Below, in pieces: positions 35,877 through 44,334 of a stretch of 54,397 nucleotides of DNA. The translations under genes were made by a program, and so were the position numbers. The stretch lies in NCBI GenBank assembly GCA_001801685.1, contig MGYJ01000070.1, forward strand, positions 1-54,397, given 5' to 3'. Each line of letters begins with the position of its first letter. The first letter of the stretch is position 1. The DNA comes from Gammaproteobacteria bacterium RIFCSPHIGHO2_12_FULL_63_22. Its GTDB lineage: Bacteria > Pseudomonadota > Gammaproteobacteria > Xanthomonadales > Xanthomonadaceae. Below the pieces are notes generated by a model. It did no database searches. It was not told where the DNA came from and saw only the letters and a program-made list of their open reading frames with translations.

Positions 35877-36713
35877 TTAAACCGGCCCAATCGCCAGCCA
35901 CGTAAACGCGACGGTGCTGGTAATGTCCGTGGACCCGCTGCCCTCGTCTTCCGCGCCTGCGAAAAGTGAGGCGGTGAAGCCCGTGGTATTCGCGCTGAGT
36001 GCTTGCGCCGAGCAACGCGCAGCTGGAGTGTCGGAGGTAACGCCACCAGAAGTCGGGGTGACTTGCACGGTGTAGGGCGTGCCGGAAAATGCAACGCCGA
36101 ACGTGACGGCTTTCGTGGTCACAACAGACGCGGCGGTAGGCGCGGTATCGCTACCCCATTGCACGCGGATATTGCCGAACGTGAAGCCGCCGGCTGATGT
36201 GTTGGTCTGCGTGAAGCTGCCCGGAAGCGTGTCCTCGTCATAGACCGTCGCCGCAGGAAACGCCGTCCACGAAACCGTGGTGCCGTCCGTGCCTACGTAC
36301 TTGCCGCTGTTGCCGGTGGGGTCGGGGACTTCGCGGATGGCTCGCCACGATGCCGTGACACCATCGGTTCCATACACATCGTCTTCGTTGCCGGTGGATG
36401 GGTCTAGCGGAGTGATGCCTCCCGCCTCCTGGCCCTGCACATCATCGCGGGACCAGACAAGCGCACCATCAACGCCGCCGCCCGTGTAGAGCCGAACGCG
36501 ATATACGCCGTCGAGCCATACGTCATCCTCTGCACGGCCCGATGCGTCCAGCGTGACCGTGGAGCCGAGCGAGGGGGACAGGTCGGCCCCGTCATAGACG
36601 TTCTTCGGCGTGGTCGTGTTGTTCTCAAAAAATCTCAACTCACCGGCGGCAGCCACAGTGCCGTCATCGAGCCTGTACTGAGTATTTTGATCGAGTAAGC
36701 GGAATCCAGACAT
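35877..36713 (-). CDS. Tail fibre/spike protein with phage head-binding N-terminus
   Basis: 278 aa. The N-terminus (1-95: QNTQYRLDDGTVAAAGELRFFENNTTTPKNVYDGADLSPSLGS then TLDASGRAEDDVWLDGVYRVRLY) follows the virion-anchoring domain seen at the start of many podovirus fibres and spikes: Y-x-N-G/T-T-T-P-K-x-V-Y-x-D and L-D-A-S-G-R-x-x-D-x-W-L-D-G-x-Y-R. A shaft and a beta C-terminus (GNIRVQWGSDTAPTAAS; TWLAIG) resembling fibre tip domains follow. It probably attaches the receptor-binding complex to the tail. A terminator lies between it and the HNH gene upstream. Confidence 0.75.
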   Translation of the reverse strand: MSGFRLLDQNTQYRLDDGTVAAAGELRFFENNTTTPKNVYDGADLSPSLGSTVTLDASGRAEDDVWLDGVYRVRLYTGGGVDGALVWSRDDVQGQEAGGITPLDPSTGNEDDVYGTDGVTASWRAIREVPDPTGNSGKYVGTDGTTVSWTAFPAATVYDEDTLPGSFTQTNTSAGGFTFGNIRVQWGSDTAPTAASVVTTKAVTFGVAFSGTPYTVQVTPTSGGVTSDTPAARCSAQALSANTTGFTASLFAGAEDEGSGSTDITSTVAFTWLAIGPV

Positions 36714-36726
36714 TTATTTCGTCCAT

Positions 36727-36751
36727 GAAAAAGCCCGCACTAGGCGGGCTT
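36727..36751 (-). terminator. Intrinsic terminator downstream of the HNH gene
   Basis: AAGCCCGC (36731-36738) and GCGGGCTT (36744-36751) with a 5-base loop. On the minus strand the stem ends in TTTTTC (36732-36727). It stands between the HNH-AP2 gene and the fibre gene. Confidence 0.8.
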
Positions 36752-36775
36752 GGGTGGGGCTTTGTCTCGGGGCGA

Positions 36776-37306
36776 TTAGCTCGACCGAGCGAACTCGCCA
36801 AAGTGTCGTCGTCTTGCTTCTGATGCAATCAGTGCGGCGAGGTCAACGTCCTCGTGTACGCCAAGATGTATCCGCTTGTAGTCAACGGTGATATATGCCT
36901 GCCATTTGCCAGAGCATCCGTTCCAGTAAACGCCTCGTGCGCCACTGGAATTTTTGGTTGACTTGCAGCTATTCCGAACGTTCTGTGCAGCAGACGCTTC
37001 CCGCAGATTGGCTGGGCGATTGTCCGCCCTGTCCCCGTTTATATGGTCAAGGTGGCCGACCGGCTCTCTGCCGTGAAACAAAGCGAACACGATGCGGTGG
37101 GCGCGGTAACGCTTAGAGTCAACGGACAGCGACCGATAGCCATACGCGCTATGCCCGCCTGCAATTGCCCCCGCCTTTGCTCGTGACCAGCTCCTATATT
37201 CGCCACATGGCCGATCCTGCCTCCAGCGAAGCTCCCCGGTCGCGGGGTCAAGAGAAAGCAGTTCTTTTAGCCGGTCTATATGGGGCAGATTAATGGCTTG
37301 CTTCAT
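36776..37306 (-). CDS. HNH endonuclease with AP2-like domain (homing type)
   Basis: 176 aa. HNH core (about 70-115: YRAHRIVFALFHGREPVGHLDHINGDRADNRPANLREA, with H-L-D-H-x-N-G-D-R-x-D-N-R), then N-V-R-N and an AP2-type DNA-binding unit (SGARGVYWNGCSGKWQAYITVDYKRIHLGVHE). This pairing is typical of freestanding phage HNH homing nucleases, which cut DNA lacking the gene and spread by repair. No Shine-Dalgarno precedes the ATG at 37306, and TAAAAT (37317-37312) is only 7 bases upstream, so a leaderless message is possible. It is bracketed by terminators on both sides. Confidence 0.85.
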   Translation of the reverse strand: MKQAINLPHIDRLKELLSLDPATGELRWRQDRPCGEYRSWSRAKAGAIAGGHSAYGYRSLSVDSKRYRAHRIVFALFHGREPVGHLDHINGDRADNRPANLREASAAQNVRNSCKSTKNSSGARGVYWNGCSGKWQAYITVDYKRIHLGVHEDVDLAALIASEARRRHFGEFARSS

Positions 37307-37323
37307 GCGCGCGATTTTAGCAT

Positions 37324-37345
37324 AAAACCCGCCACTTGGGCGGGT
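37324..37345 (-). terminator. Terminator upstream of the HNH gene
   Basis: ACCCGCC (37327-37333) and GGCGGGT (37339-37345) with loop ACTTG. On the minus strand TTTTATG follows. It would stop leftward late transcripts before the HNH gene, or act on read-through. With the terminator at 36727-36751 it isolates the HNH gene. Confidence 0.65.
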
Positions 37346-37371
37346 CGGGGATTTGTGTTAAAAGGGGGGCT

Positions 37372-37569
37372 ATGGACAGAGGAACAATGATTGCGATTGC
37401 CCTAGCGCCCATCGTCGGGCCGGTGATCTGGTGGGCCTTAACCCGTCCCGGTTTGGCCCTGCATAACTGGCTCTGGAAGCGCCTGCCCGATGGAAGGCTT
37501 CGGCGCATCCTGTTGGGCAAGGTCAGCGATAACTGGCTGCCCCACGGCGGGAAAGACCCGAACCCTTAG
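37372..37569 (+). CDS. Small rightward membrane protein in the late region (moron candidate)
   Basis: 65 aa: an N-terminal membrane helix (MDRGTMIAIALAPIVGPVIWWAL), then a basic amphipathic stretch (NWLWKRLPDGRLRRILLG) and a polar tail. The ATG at 37372 has an excellent ribosome site (AAAGGGGGGCT). It is the only rightward gene in the late region except int, and its stop overlaps the stop of the ejection-protein gene by 4 bases. Orientation, size and a membrane helix fit a lysogenic-conversion gene such as superinfection exclusion; function unproven. Confidence 0.6.
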   Translation: MDRGTMIAIALAPIVGPVIWWALTRPGLALHNWLWKRLPDGRLRRILLGKVSDNWLPHGGKDPNP

Positions 37570-39275
37570 CGGTTTTCGTCCCGCATCAGCGGAAGCAATC
37601 CGGCAGGCAGTACGCGCTGCGGCTGCGACTTTTCAGCCAGCCTTGCAAGCCCCGTCAGCACATTACCGCGCCCTTCGCGCATCATCAGTTGCGCCAGGAA
37701 GTCACTGTTGGCAGCGCGTCCCGCTGTTGCGCCTCCCGCAACACGCCCGGCCATGATCGGCCACGCCAGCGGGTTCAGCGATTGCGCGGCCAGCATCCGT
37801 TCTGCGGTTCCCGATGATGGCGGTTCCTTGATGCGCTGACCGATGCGGGCAAGCTCACCCAAGCCGCCACGGCTGCCGGTCGCCATTGCTTCCTTGCCGT
37901 AGTTGTTGGCAGTCACGCGACTCATCAGCGCAGCCGGTGAAAGCTCGCCGCCGTCGCCCTTGGCTACAAGGTCACGAATCGTCTTGCGGTTGCCGTACTG
38001 ACGGCGCAGCGCATCCCACGCCGTCTTGTCCTTTGGCGAAATGCTGGCGTCCATCGCCTCACGAATCGCGTTCTTAACGTTGCCCACGAAATGCGCCGTA
38101 GTGTCGCCGCGCTTGGTCACTTGCCCGAGCGATGAATCAAGCGCCTGATACGCCTTGCCGGGGACGAATACGCCGCCCTGCCCGGTCTGTGCTGCGTCAT
38201 AGAATCGCTGCACGGCAGAGCGCACGGCAGAGCCTACTTCCGGCCCTGCGGAGTCGGCTTCTGCAACCGCATCCTCTAGCCGCTTCACAACGTCCGGGGT
38301 AACTTTCAGGTCATTGCGCGAGGTCAGCGTTTCAAACTGTTTCGATTGCAGCGCCTTCACCTTGGCGTAAACGTCAGGCGTGACAACGGGCGCGTCTGAG
38401 CCAATTTCCTTGGCGACTTCGCGGTTGAACGCCGCCGACTGTTGCGCGGCATGGCCCTTCGCACCGGAGCCGGGAAGCCCCTGCAACGTGGAGGCCATGA
38501 ACTTCATAAAGCGCGAGTCAGACAACTGCGCCGGGGTCAAAGTGATGCCGCGAGCCTTGGCCGCTTCGTACAAAGCGCGAACTTCGGGCTTGATCGCTTC
38601 CGCAGCCCGAGCGCCCGCCTTCTGCAATGCCGGGGCTATCTTCGCGCCGACGCCGCCAAGTGCCGCGCCGATAGCGGTGTTCCCTAGGCGCGTTTCACCC
38701 GTGGCTACTGGCTGCGATGCAGCGAACGGAACGGCAGCGGCAGCGCCCTTCAGCACCGTCGAACCCCTGCCGCCATAGCTAACGAGCTTGGCCGCGTTCG
38801 CGCCAGGAGTCAGGACTTGGGTGACCGCGCCCGCAGTATTGCCCACGATGCCCGCAGGCGTGTTCATCAGCGCGTCGTCCACCTTCCGGCGTTCGTCAAT
38901 GCGGCCCTGAATCTCTGCGCTGCGGCTGTTGTCCTGCCCGGTAATCAGCCCACTCATGGTCTGCGGACGCGGGGCCACCTTGTCGGCCACGTTCGCATAG
39001 ATTTGCGCCAATCCCTGCCCGGTGTCCACGAAGGATTTGCCGAACGCAGCAACACCCGTACCGAACGCGCCCATATCGTTCGTGACGGGGTTGCGGTCGC
39101 GGTATTCGGCGGCTTGGCTTTGCAGCAGTTCGGCGCTGCGCTTCTTGGGCTGCCACGCATCCGGCTTCTGATAGTTGGCCTGCGCATAGGCGAGAACGTC
39201 CGATTCACTCGCCCCTTCGGGCGCGTTGATTTCGTAGCTCTTGCCGTCAGGCGCGGTGATTCGGTACTTGGGCAT
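37566..39275 (-). CDS. Phage ejection (DNA-transfer) protein, large
   Basis: 569 aa. An N-terminal short beta unit (PKYRITAPDGKSYEINAPEGASESDVLAYAQ) is followed by long Ala/Gly-rich helical regions (GNTAGAVTQVLTPGANAAKLV; TAIGAALGGVGAKIAPALQ) with hydrophobic stretches, and a helical C-terminal domain with charged ends. Position (third of three Gln/Ala-rich genes after the tail hub), length and composition match the P22 gp7/gp20/gp16-type proteins that leave the head and bridge the envelope for DNA entry. The N-terminal unit also occurs in other phage internal proteins. ATG overlaps the preceding stop. Confidence 0.7.
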   Translation of the reverse strand: MPKYRITAPDGKSYEINAPEGASESDVLAYAQANYQKPDAWQPKKRSAELLQSQAAEYRDRNPVTNDMGAFGTGVAAFGKSFVDTGQGLAQIYANVADKVAPRPQTMSGLITGQDNSRSAEIQGRIDERRKVDDALMNTPAGIVGNTAGAVTQVLTPGANAAKLVSYGGRGSTVLKGAAAAVPFAASQPVATGETRLGNTAIGAALGGVGAKIAPALQKAGARAAEAIKPEVRALYEAAKARGITLTPAQLSDSRFMKFMASTLQGLPGSGAKGHAAQQSAAFNREVAKEIGSDAPVVTPDVYAKVKALQSKQFETLTSRNDLKVTPDVVKRLEDAVAEADSAGPEVGSAVRSAVQRFYDAAQTGQGGVFVPGKAYQALDSSLGQVTKRGDTTAHFVGNVKNAIREAMDASISPKDKTAWDALRRQYGNRKTIRDLVAKGDGGELSPAALMSRVTANNYGKEAMATGSRGGLGELARIGQRIKEPPSSGTAERMLAAQSLNPLAWPIMAGRVAGGATAGRAANSDFLAQLMMREGRGNVLTGLARLAEKSQPQRVLPAGLLPLMRDENR

Positions 39276-40627
39276 CAGTCAACCGCCTTGATAGACCAGC
39301 CAGTGTTTGCAGGCGCAGCAGTCGGGGCCGATTGCTGACCACCGATGTTCTGATAAGCCGCCTTCAAGTCGGCCATGTATTCGCGCAACGCCTTGACAGC
39401 CGCCTTGTTCACTTCCGGCGCGAGGCGCGAGCTGGGCAGTTGCAGGCTCGCCAAGCGGGACTCAAGGTCGGACTGTGCGCCCACACCAGGAACACGGGTA
39501 AGCGCGGTCAGGACCGGCAGAATCGCTGCCGCCGACTGCTCCAACTCTTGCCCCTGCGGCGTGAGGTTGATTGCGTACTGATCGGCAGGGCCGCCGTCAA
39601 AGATGCGGTTTCCGGCGATGCTCTGCGCGGCCTTGTCCAGCCGGTCAATCTGGCGCTGCACCGTGTCGAGCTGCGCCATTTTGATGCGATTGCCCTGCCC
39701 GGTTTTCTGCGCTTGCGCGTTGCCGGACTGGCCGCCGCCCACGACGAGCCGCTTAATTTCCTCTGGAGTCGCGCCCATCTGGCGGGCCATTTCGACTCGG
39801 CGCTGCAACTCGGTCGGAGCCTGTGCGGCTTGCGGCTTCGGCGCACTACGCAACTGCTGACCGCCGCCAAACTGCGACGGGGCCACGTTGCGCGGCGGCA
39901 AAGTGACTTGCGACTGATTGCCGCCGTTCGCCATATCCATCATGGCTGCCTCGCGCTGTTCCGGCGAAAGGTCATCACTCAAGCGCACGATGCCCTGCGG
40001 GGTTTGGTACATGCCCGGCTGAGGCGCTTGTGGGGCCGCAGGGGCCGTTTGCGGGCCTTGGCCGACCATGACAGGTGCGGCGGACAGATTGCCCTTGTTG
40101 ACCCCGTAGAAGCCGTTGCCGGTGTCAATGATCTGGTTGTTCGGCGCGTTCTGGCCAAGCTCGCGCACGGAACCGTCGCGCATGATCGCCATGCGTCGGC
40201 CCTGTGCATCCACGAACGAGGATTGGACGCCAGCGGCTTGGCCCTTTGCGCCGCCATAAACCTGCGCGATCTGCTGCGCCATGCCGTCAATTTCCGGCGA
40301 GTACTCGGGCGGGGCTTCGGGGATTAGCTGCGAAAGCTGCGGGTGCATTTGCTTGTAAAGGCCGGGCCGCATGGACGCAGGCGCATTGACCAGCAAGCTA
40401 GCAAACTGGCCCAACTGCTCGCGCTTGCGGTCTTCCTGGCCCTGCATGTCGTTACGCACGGCAAGCGCGTTTCCGCCATTGGCCTGAATGCCGCGCAAGT
40501 CGGGTGCGCCGCCTGCCGCGTAGTCGCCCATCAGTCCGGCGAGGCCTTGCGCCTGCTTCTGCTCTCGCGCCTGCCCGAAGGCTCTCTGCGAATCGCCGTA
40601 GTAGTCGAACATTTTCAAGCCCTGCAT
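39275..40627 (-). CDS. Phage ejection (DNA-transfer) protein, middle
   Basis: 450 aa. The ATG at 40627 (MQGLKMFDYYGDSQRAFGQAREQKQAQ) shares a base with the preceding stop (TAATG); a longer open frame upstream lies in another gene. Long Gln/Ala-rich helices, a proline-rich middle (TAPAAPQAPQPGMYQTPQG) and coiled-coil-like C-terminus (TVQRQIDRLDKAAQSI, REYMADLKAAYQNIGG). No known enzyme motif. Composition and order mark it as one of three internal virion proteins ejected with the DNA. Confidence 0.65.
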   Translation of the reverse strand: MQGLKMFDYYGDSQRAFGQAREQKQAQGLAGLMGDYAAGGAPDLRGIQANGGNALAVRNDMQGQEDRKREQLGQFASLLVNAPASMRPGLYKQMHPQLSQLIPEAPPEYSPEIDGMAQQIAQVYGGAKGQAAGVQSSFVDAQGRRMAIMRDGSVRELGQNAPNNQIIDTGNGFYGVNKGNLSAAPVMVGQGPQTAPAAPQAPQPGMYQTPQGIVRLSDDLSPEQREAAMMDMANGGNQSQVTLPPRNVAPSQFGGGQQLRSAPKPQAAQAPTELQRRVEMARQMGATPEEIKRLVVGGGQSGNAQAQKTGQGNRIKMAQLDTVQRQIDRLDKAAQSIAGNRIFDGGPADQYAINLTPQGQELEQSAAAILPVLTALTRVPGVGAQSDLESRLASLQLPSSRLAPEVNKAAVKALREYMADLKAAYQNIGGQQSAPTAAPANTGWSIKAVD

Positions 40628-41223
40628 TACCGGCTCCCGAAGTACGAGCTGAGGCCTTGTGACAAGCCACTCAGCCCCGTTCCCCATGCGTTGCCACGGT
40701 CGTATGCGCCCTGTGCACCCGCCTGCCCCATCTGGCCGTAGGCTCCGCTGATTTGGTTGGCCGTGTTCGCGCCCAACTGACCCACGCCCGCCGCAGCGTT
40801 CTGGCCGAGGTTTGCACCCCACTGGAGCGCGCCACGATAGTTGCCGAGGTTCTGACTGGCGAGGCCGTTCAAGCCCTGCGCCAAGTCCATCGCGTAGCCT
40901 CCCGATTGCAGGCGGCCCCGTGCGGATGCGCTGTGGTCTTGGCCGTAAATCATCTGTTCACGGGCGTACTTGTAATCGGGCGAGTTTTCAAAGCCCGAGT
41001 AGTCACCGGACATAAGCGACTGCAAGCCACCAAGCCCGCCCGCACCCGTGCCGTAGCCCACGAAGGGCTGTTGGTCTGCGCGGCTCTGGTCGTACTGACG
41101 GCGCTGCTCGGCAATCGCGGCTTCCGATGCCTGCGTCTGCGCGTCCTGCGCGTCCCCTGCGGCTCGGTTCTGCAAATAGCCGCCCAACAGGCTCGCGCCC
41201 GCACCAATCGCTGCTCCAGGCAT
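40627..41223 (-). CDS. Phage ejection protein, small (P22 gp7-like)
   Basis: 198 aa. The N-terminus is a hydrophobic glycine-rich helix (MPGAAIGAGASLLGGYLQN) followed by a Gln/Ala-rich coil (DAQDAQTQASEAAIAEQRRQYDQSRADQQPF), then Gly/Ala/Gln-rich segments. This is the usual look of short-tailed phage DNA-transfer proteins, the N-terminal helix being suited to membrane insertion. The ATG at 41223 was chosen over an upstream TTG (41229); it lies 2 bases past the GNAT stop. Confidence 0.7.
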   Translation of the reverse strand: MPGAAIGAGASLLGGYLQNRAAGDAQDAQTQASEAAIAEQRRQYDQSRADQQPFVGYGTGAGGLGGLQSLMSGDYSGFENSPDYKYAREQMIYGQDHSASARGRLQSGGYAMDLAQGLNGLASQNLGNYRGALQWGANLGQNAAAGVGQLGANTANQISGAYGQMGQAGAQGAYDRGNAWGTGLSGLSQGLSSYFGSR

Positions 41224-41225
41224 CG

Positions 41226-41654
41226 TCAAAGTTCCTTGATGTAAAAAATCACGTCCATGTGCCGACCGCCCTTTTTGGCAGCGTTCGGAATCGTTGCGGA
41301 TGCCACAAAGCCCAGCCGTTCCACATACCGGCGAGCCGGTGCGTTTTCAGCGTTCAGCAGGCCAATCACGGCCCGCGCATCGGTGTTCAGTCGCAGCCAT
41401 GCAAGGGCTTCCACGCCCAAGGTCACGCCCCGCGCCCGATGCTCTGGCAGCACGGCCAAGTGGCCCTCCACCATCACGCCACTGTGGCGGTTGAATACGA
41501 AGCAGGCCGCGTCATCGTCGGGCATCAGGTACACGCACGAAGGCGAAGGCATTGGCTGCCAGTCGTCCGGCGTTGAATCGTCGCTAACGTGCGGCCAAAT
41601 CGCAGGGTGTTTCAGCACCTTGCAGATTCGGTCGGCATCCGTAACGGGTTTCAC
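41226..41654 (-). CDS. Phage-encoded GNAT-family N-acetyltransferase
   Basis: 142 aa. GNAT core visible: ACFVFNRHSGVMVEGHLAVLPEHRARGVTLGVEALAWL, with the acetyl-CoA-binding R-A-R-G-V-T-L-G (Q/R-x-x-G-x-G/A), and the closing NAPARRYVERLGFV motif. Such acetyltransferases recur in podovirus tail/ejection blocks; their target is unknown. The start is GTG (41654) overlapping the preceding TGA (GTGA). A role in modifying a virion or host protein is possible. Confidence 0.8.
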   Translation of the reverse strand: MKPVTDADRICKVLKHPAIWPHVSDDSTPDDWQPMPSPSCVYLMPDDDAACFVFNRHSGVMVEGHLAVLPEHRARGVTLGVEALAWLRLNTDARAVIGLLNAENAPARRYVERLGFVASATIPNAAKKGGRHMDVIFYIKEL

Positions 41655-41881
41655 TCCCCGTCAATATCCGCAGAGGCCGCAATCAGCGTCACGGCGACGG
41701 GTGAGGTACATTCCAGCTTCACGACATGATGCCGACCCTGCCCGCAGCGTTTGCGCGTGATGCGCTTCTTGAAGTCGCCGGTCTCCGGCAAGTCGTGGAA
41801 GGTCGGGTCGCCAAACGTATGCCCGCCGTTTCGGCTGAGGCTGATTTGCAGAATCCGGTCTGCGGTGTGGTCGTCGCTCAT
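41651..41881 (-). CDS. Detached C-terminal module of the gp10-like tail hub
   Basis: 76 aa. The stretch ILQISLSRNGGHTFGDPTFHDLP, TGDFKKRITRKRCGQ and VKLECTSPVAVTLIAA follows the pattern S-x-D/N-G-G-x-T-W/F, G-x-Y/F-x-x-R-x-x-x-R-x-G, S-D/S-P-V that ends P22 gp10-like proteins. In most relatives this is part of the same chain as the propeller. Here it is an independent gene overlapping the hub gene by ATGA. It probably completes the hub in trans. The assignment rests on recognised pattern, not on alignment. Confidence 0.6.
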   Translation of the reverse strand: MSDDHTADRILQISLSRNGGHTFGDPTFHDLPETGDFKKRITRKRCGQGRHHVVKLECTSPVAVTLIAASADIDGE

Positions 41882-44334
41882 GGCAGGGCCGCAAAGTAGG
41901 TGGCATCGGTCGCAATGTCAGCGTCCGAAACCGCTTGGTCATAGAGGATGCAGTCGGACAGCGGGCCAGCCCATGATGTATTCGGATTGAACGGCGCTGC
42001 ACCGTTGCCGAAATAGATGCCATCGGACCCGGCATAGAACGCGCCGAGGTAGGGCGACGGGATGGCTTGGCGGTCCACTTCCGTGCCGTCCAGATACAGG
42101 ATGATGTCGTAACCGCCCGCGCCGTCAGACTCGCGCTTCAAGCAGGCGCGATGCTTGGCGTTTAGTGCGATGGGCGTGGCGTAGATGGCGGTTCGCGTGC
42201 CACCTGAAACGCTATAGGTGCCGGTCAGCGTATCGGTCGCTGACAGGGACAGTTCCCAGTTCACCCGCCCAAGGCTAAAGTCATTGCCATTGCCGACGAT
42301 GCGCTTCTTGATCGCACCCGCCGAGCCGTTGGTGAATTGGAACGTGCAGAACACCGTCCACTCACCGATGCCGGTCGCCACATCAAAGACAGCGTTAGCC
42401 GCAACCTGTCCACCCGAGCCGTTGCAAGTCAGCGAGCCATCCGAATTGGCAGAGATTGCCGCCGAGTAGGCCGCAACCGTGGAGCCGCCGACGCTGGCCG
42501 AGTGCGAGCCGTTGCGAGCCGCCACGGAATCCACCAGCGTGGTCCCGCTGCCTTCGTCCAGCTTCCACCATGCAATCGGCGCGAGGCTGATGACAAACTC
42601 CTGAATGTTGACCGTGTATTCCTTGGTCTGCGTGACCCCTGCGGCATCGGTCATCGTGACCGAGAAGGTGAACAAGGCCTCCACCGTCGCCGTGCCGGAC
42701 AGAACGCCCGCAGACGACAGCGTGAGGCTGGTCGGCAGCGTGCCGAGGGTCTTGGCGAAGGTGTAAGGCGCGGTTCCCATTGAACCGCTTACGGAGTCAC
42801 TGTAAGCCTGCGTGGTGTTGCCGTCCGCGAAGTCGCCGATCATGTCCATGACGTACTGCGCTTCCACCTTCGTGGCCGTTGCGCCAAGCGCATCAGTCGC
42901 GGTCACGGTCCAGGCGTTGTTGTTGGCCGCCGTGGTGTACGTTCCGGTAATCGCGCCCGTGGCCGCGTTGAGCGTCGTTCCCGCAGGCAGCGTTCCCGAG
43001 GTAACGGCAAACGTTATGGGCGAAACGCCGCCGATGGTCGCGTATTGAAAGTTGACCGCATCGCCCACAGCAGCGTCAGGCAAGCCGCCGCCAATGGTCA
43101 GCGCGCCGACCACTTCCTGCGTGTCGTCGAAGATGAGCGAGAACACGGAACTGGCCGTAGTCGCCTCGCCTACCGCCTCCACCACCGGCTCAAACTCATT
43201 CAGCGTGACGCGGTTCTGATTGTCGTGGAGTACGCCGGAAATACACAGCCGCGTGATGCGGTCTGCGCCTTCCAAGTGGTAATCCCAGTCCAGACGGAAG
43301 ATGCGGCCACTGTTGTATTCGCCGCCGTACCAAGCGCCGTTCCACGGTTGCAGCCACGCCAAGCGCCAGCGGTTCATGCCGGACGACTGGCGACGATGCC
43401 ACTTGCGGGTAGCGAGGTCGAAGCCCCATGTGTGGCCGCCATCGGGAAAGGTGACGTACCAAACCTTGTGGCCCTTGTCCTCCCACACGAAGGAAAAGGC
43501 TTTGGACAGGTCGTGTTCCGACCATGCCTGCTCAATCGCGTGCGTGGTGATGCGCTTGAAGGAATAGCCGCGCTTCTCGTAGCCGCTGCCGTCATTGCCG
43601 ACGAGAAACACGGCCTCGTCCAGCAGGCTAATCGCGTGGGCCGAAGCCGCACCGCGATCAATGGAAATCAGCTTGTTCTGGAAAAGGGCGTTAGTCTCGC
43701 CCGTGTACTGGAAGTGATCGGTGGAGCGTTCGCCAAACAGGATGTACTCACCGTTTGCGACCTTGTGACCCACGATCAAATCAGGCTTGCTCTCGCCCTG
43801 ATAGGTTTCCAGCGCGTTCCAGTTCAGCCCGTCATTCAGGGCGCTGTTCTGCGCATACCGACGGGACGGTTCGATGATGAGGAACAGGTTGCTGATGTAC
43901 TCGGCCAGGATGCCACCGGGGAAGCCCGTGTCCGTGATCTGCGTCAGCGTGTCCAGCGTCCAGTCGTAGATGTAGCCCGCCGACCCGTTGACGATCAGAA
44001 GCTCAGTCACGCCGTTATGCGCGAAGGAGCACCGACCACGGCCAGGAATCGTCCCTTTCAGGCGCAGGGAGCCGTTCGGCATGACCTGATACAGCGAGGT
44101 ATCCACCACAGCGAACAAGCGACCTTCGGCCACGTAGCCGCCGCGCTGGCGGGTCGCATCGGGAACCGTGGCGAACTCTTGCAAGCCCGGCACAGTGATA
44201 GCGATTTCGTTGGAGCGCGTGCCCGGACCTTCGGCGGCGACGGGCAGCCAGTTACACAGGTCTTGGATAGTCCACGGGGCGCAGTCGTCGCTGTAGGCAG
44301 ACGATACGATGGGGACGGCGCGTTTCTTGCCCAT
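41878..44334 (-). CDS. P22 gp10-like tail hub with added Ig-like and LamG-like domains
   Basis: 818 aa. Residues 1-395 form a beta-propeller-like core with the motifs of P22 gp10 packaged-DNA-stabilisation proteins: CNWLPVAAEGPGTRSNEI, TVPGL, NGVTELLIVNGSAGYIYD, QNSALNDGLNWNALE. After about residue 400 come two Ig-like He_PIG-type repeats (about 415-585: SGTLPAGTTLNAATGAITGT; LGTLPTSLTLSSAGVLSGT) and a concanavalin/LamG-like domain (about 590-818: IAWWKLDEGSGTTLVDSVAARNG; IILYLDGTEV). The usual C-terminal module is missing and appears as the next gene. The hub seals DNA in the head, and the added domains suggest cell-surface binding. Confidence 0.8.
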   Translation of the reverse strand: MGKKRAVPIVSSAYSDDCAPWTIQDLCNWLPVAAEGPGTRSNEIAITVPGLQEFATVPDATRQRGGYVAEGRLFAVVDTSLYQVMPNGSLRLKGTIPGRGRCSFAHNGVTELLIVNGSAGYIYDWTLDTLTQITDTGFPGGILAEYISNLFLIIEPSRRYAQNSALNDGLNWNALETYQGESKPDLIVGHKVANGEYILFGERSTDHFQYTGETNALFQNKLISIDRGAASAHAISLLDEAVFLVGNDGSGYEKRGYSFKRITTHAIEQAWSEHDLSKAFSFVWEDKGHKVWYVTFPDGGHTWGFDLATRKWHRRQSSGMNRWRLAWLQPWNGAWYGGEYNSGRIFRLDWDYHLEGADRITRLCISGVLHDNQNRVTLNEFEPVVEAVGEATTASSVFSLIFDDTQEVVGALTIGGGLPDAAVGDAVNFQYATIGGVSPITFAVTSGTLPAGTTLNAATGAITGTYTTAANNNAWTVTATDALGATATKVEAQYVMDMIGDFADGNTTQAYSDSVSGSMGTAPYTFAKTLGTLPTSLTLSSAGVLSGTATVEALFTFSVTMTDAAGVTQTKEYTVNIQEFVISLAPIAWWKLDEGSGTTLVDSVAARNGSHSASVGGSTVAAYSAAISANSDGSLTCNGSGGQVAANAVFDVATGIGEWTVFCTFQFTNGSAGAIKKRIVGNGNDFSLGRVNWELSLSATDTLTGTYSVSGGTRTAIYATPIALNAKHRACLKRESDGAGGYDIILYLDGTEVDRQAIPSPYLGAFYAGSDGIYFGNGAAPFNPNTSWAGPLSDCILYDQAVSDADIATDATYFAALP

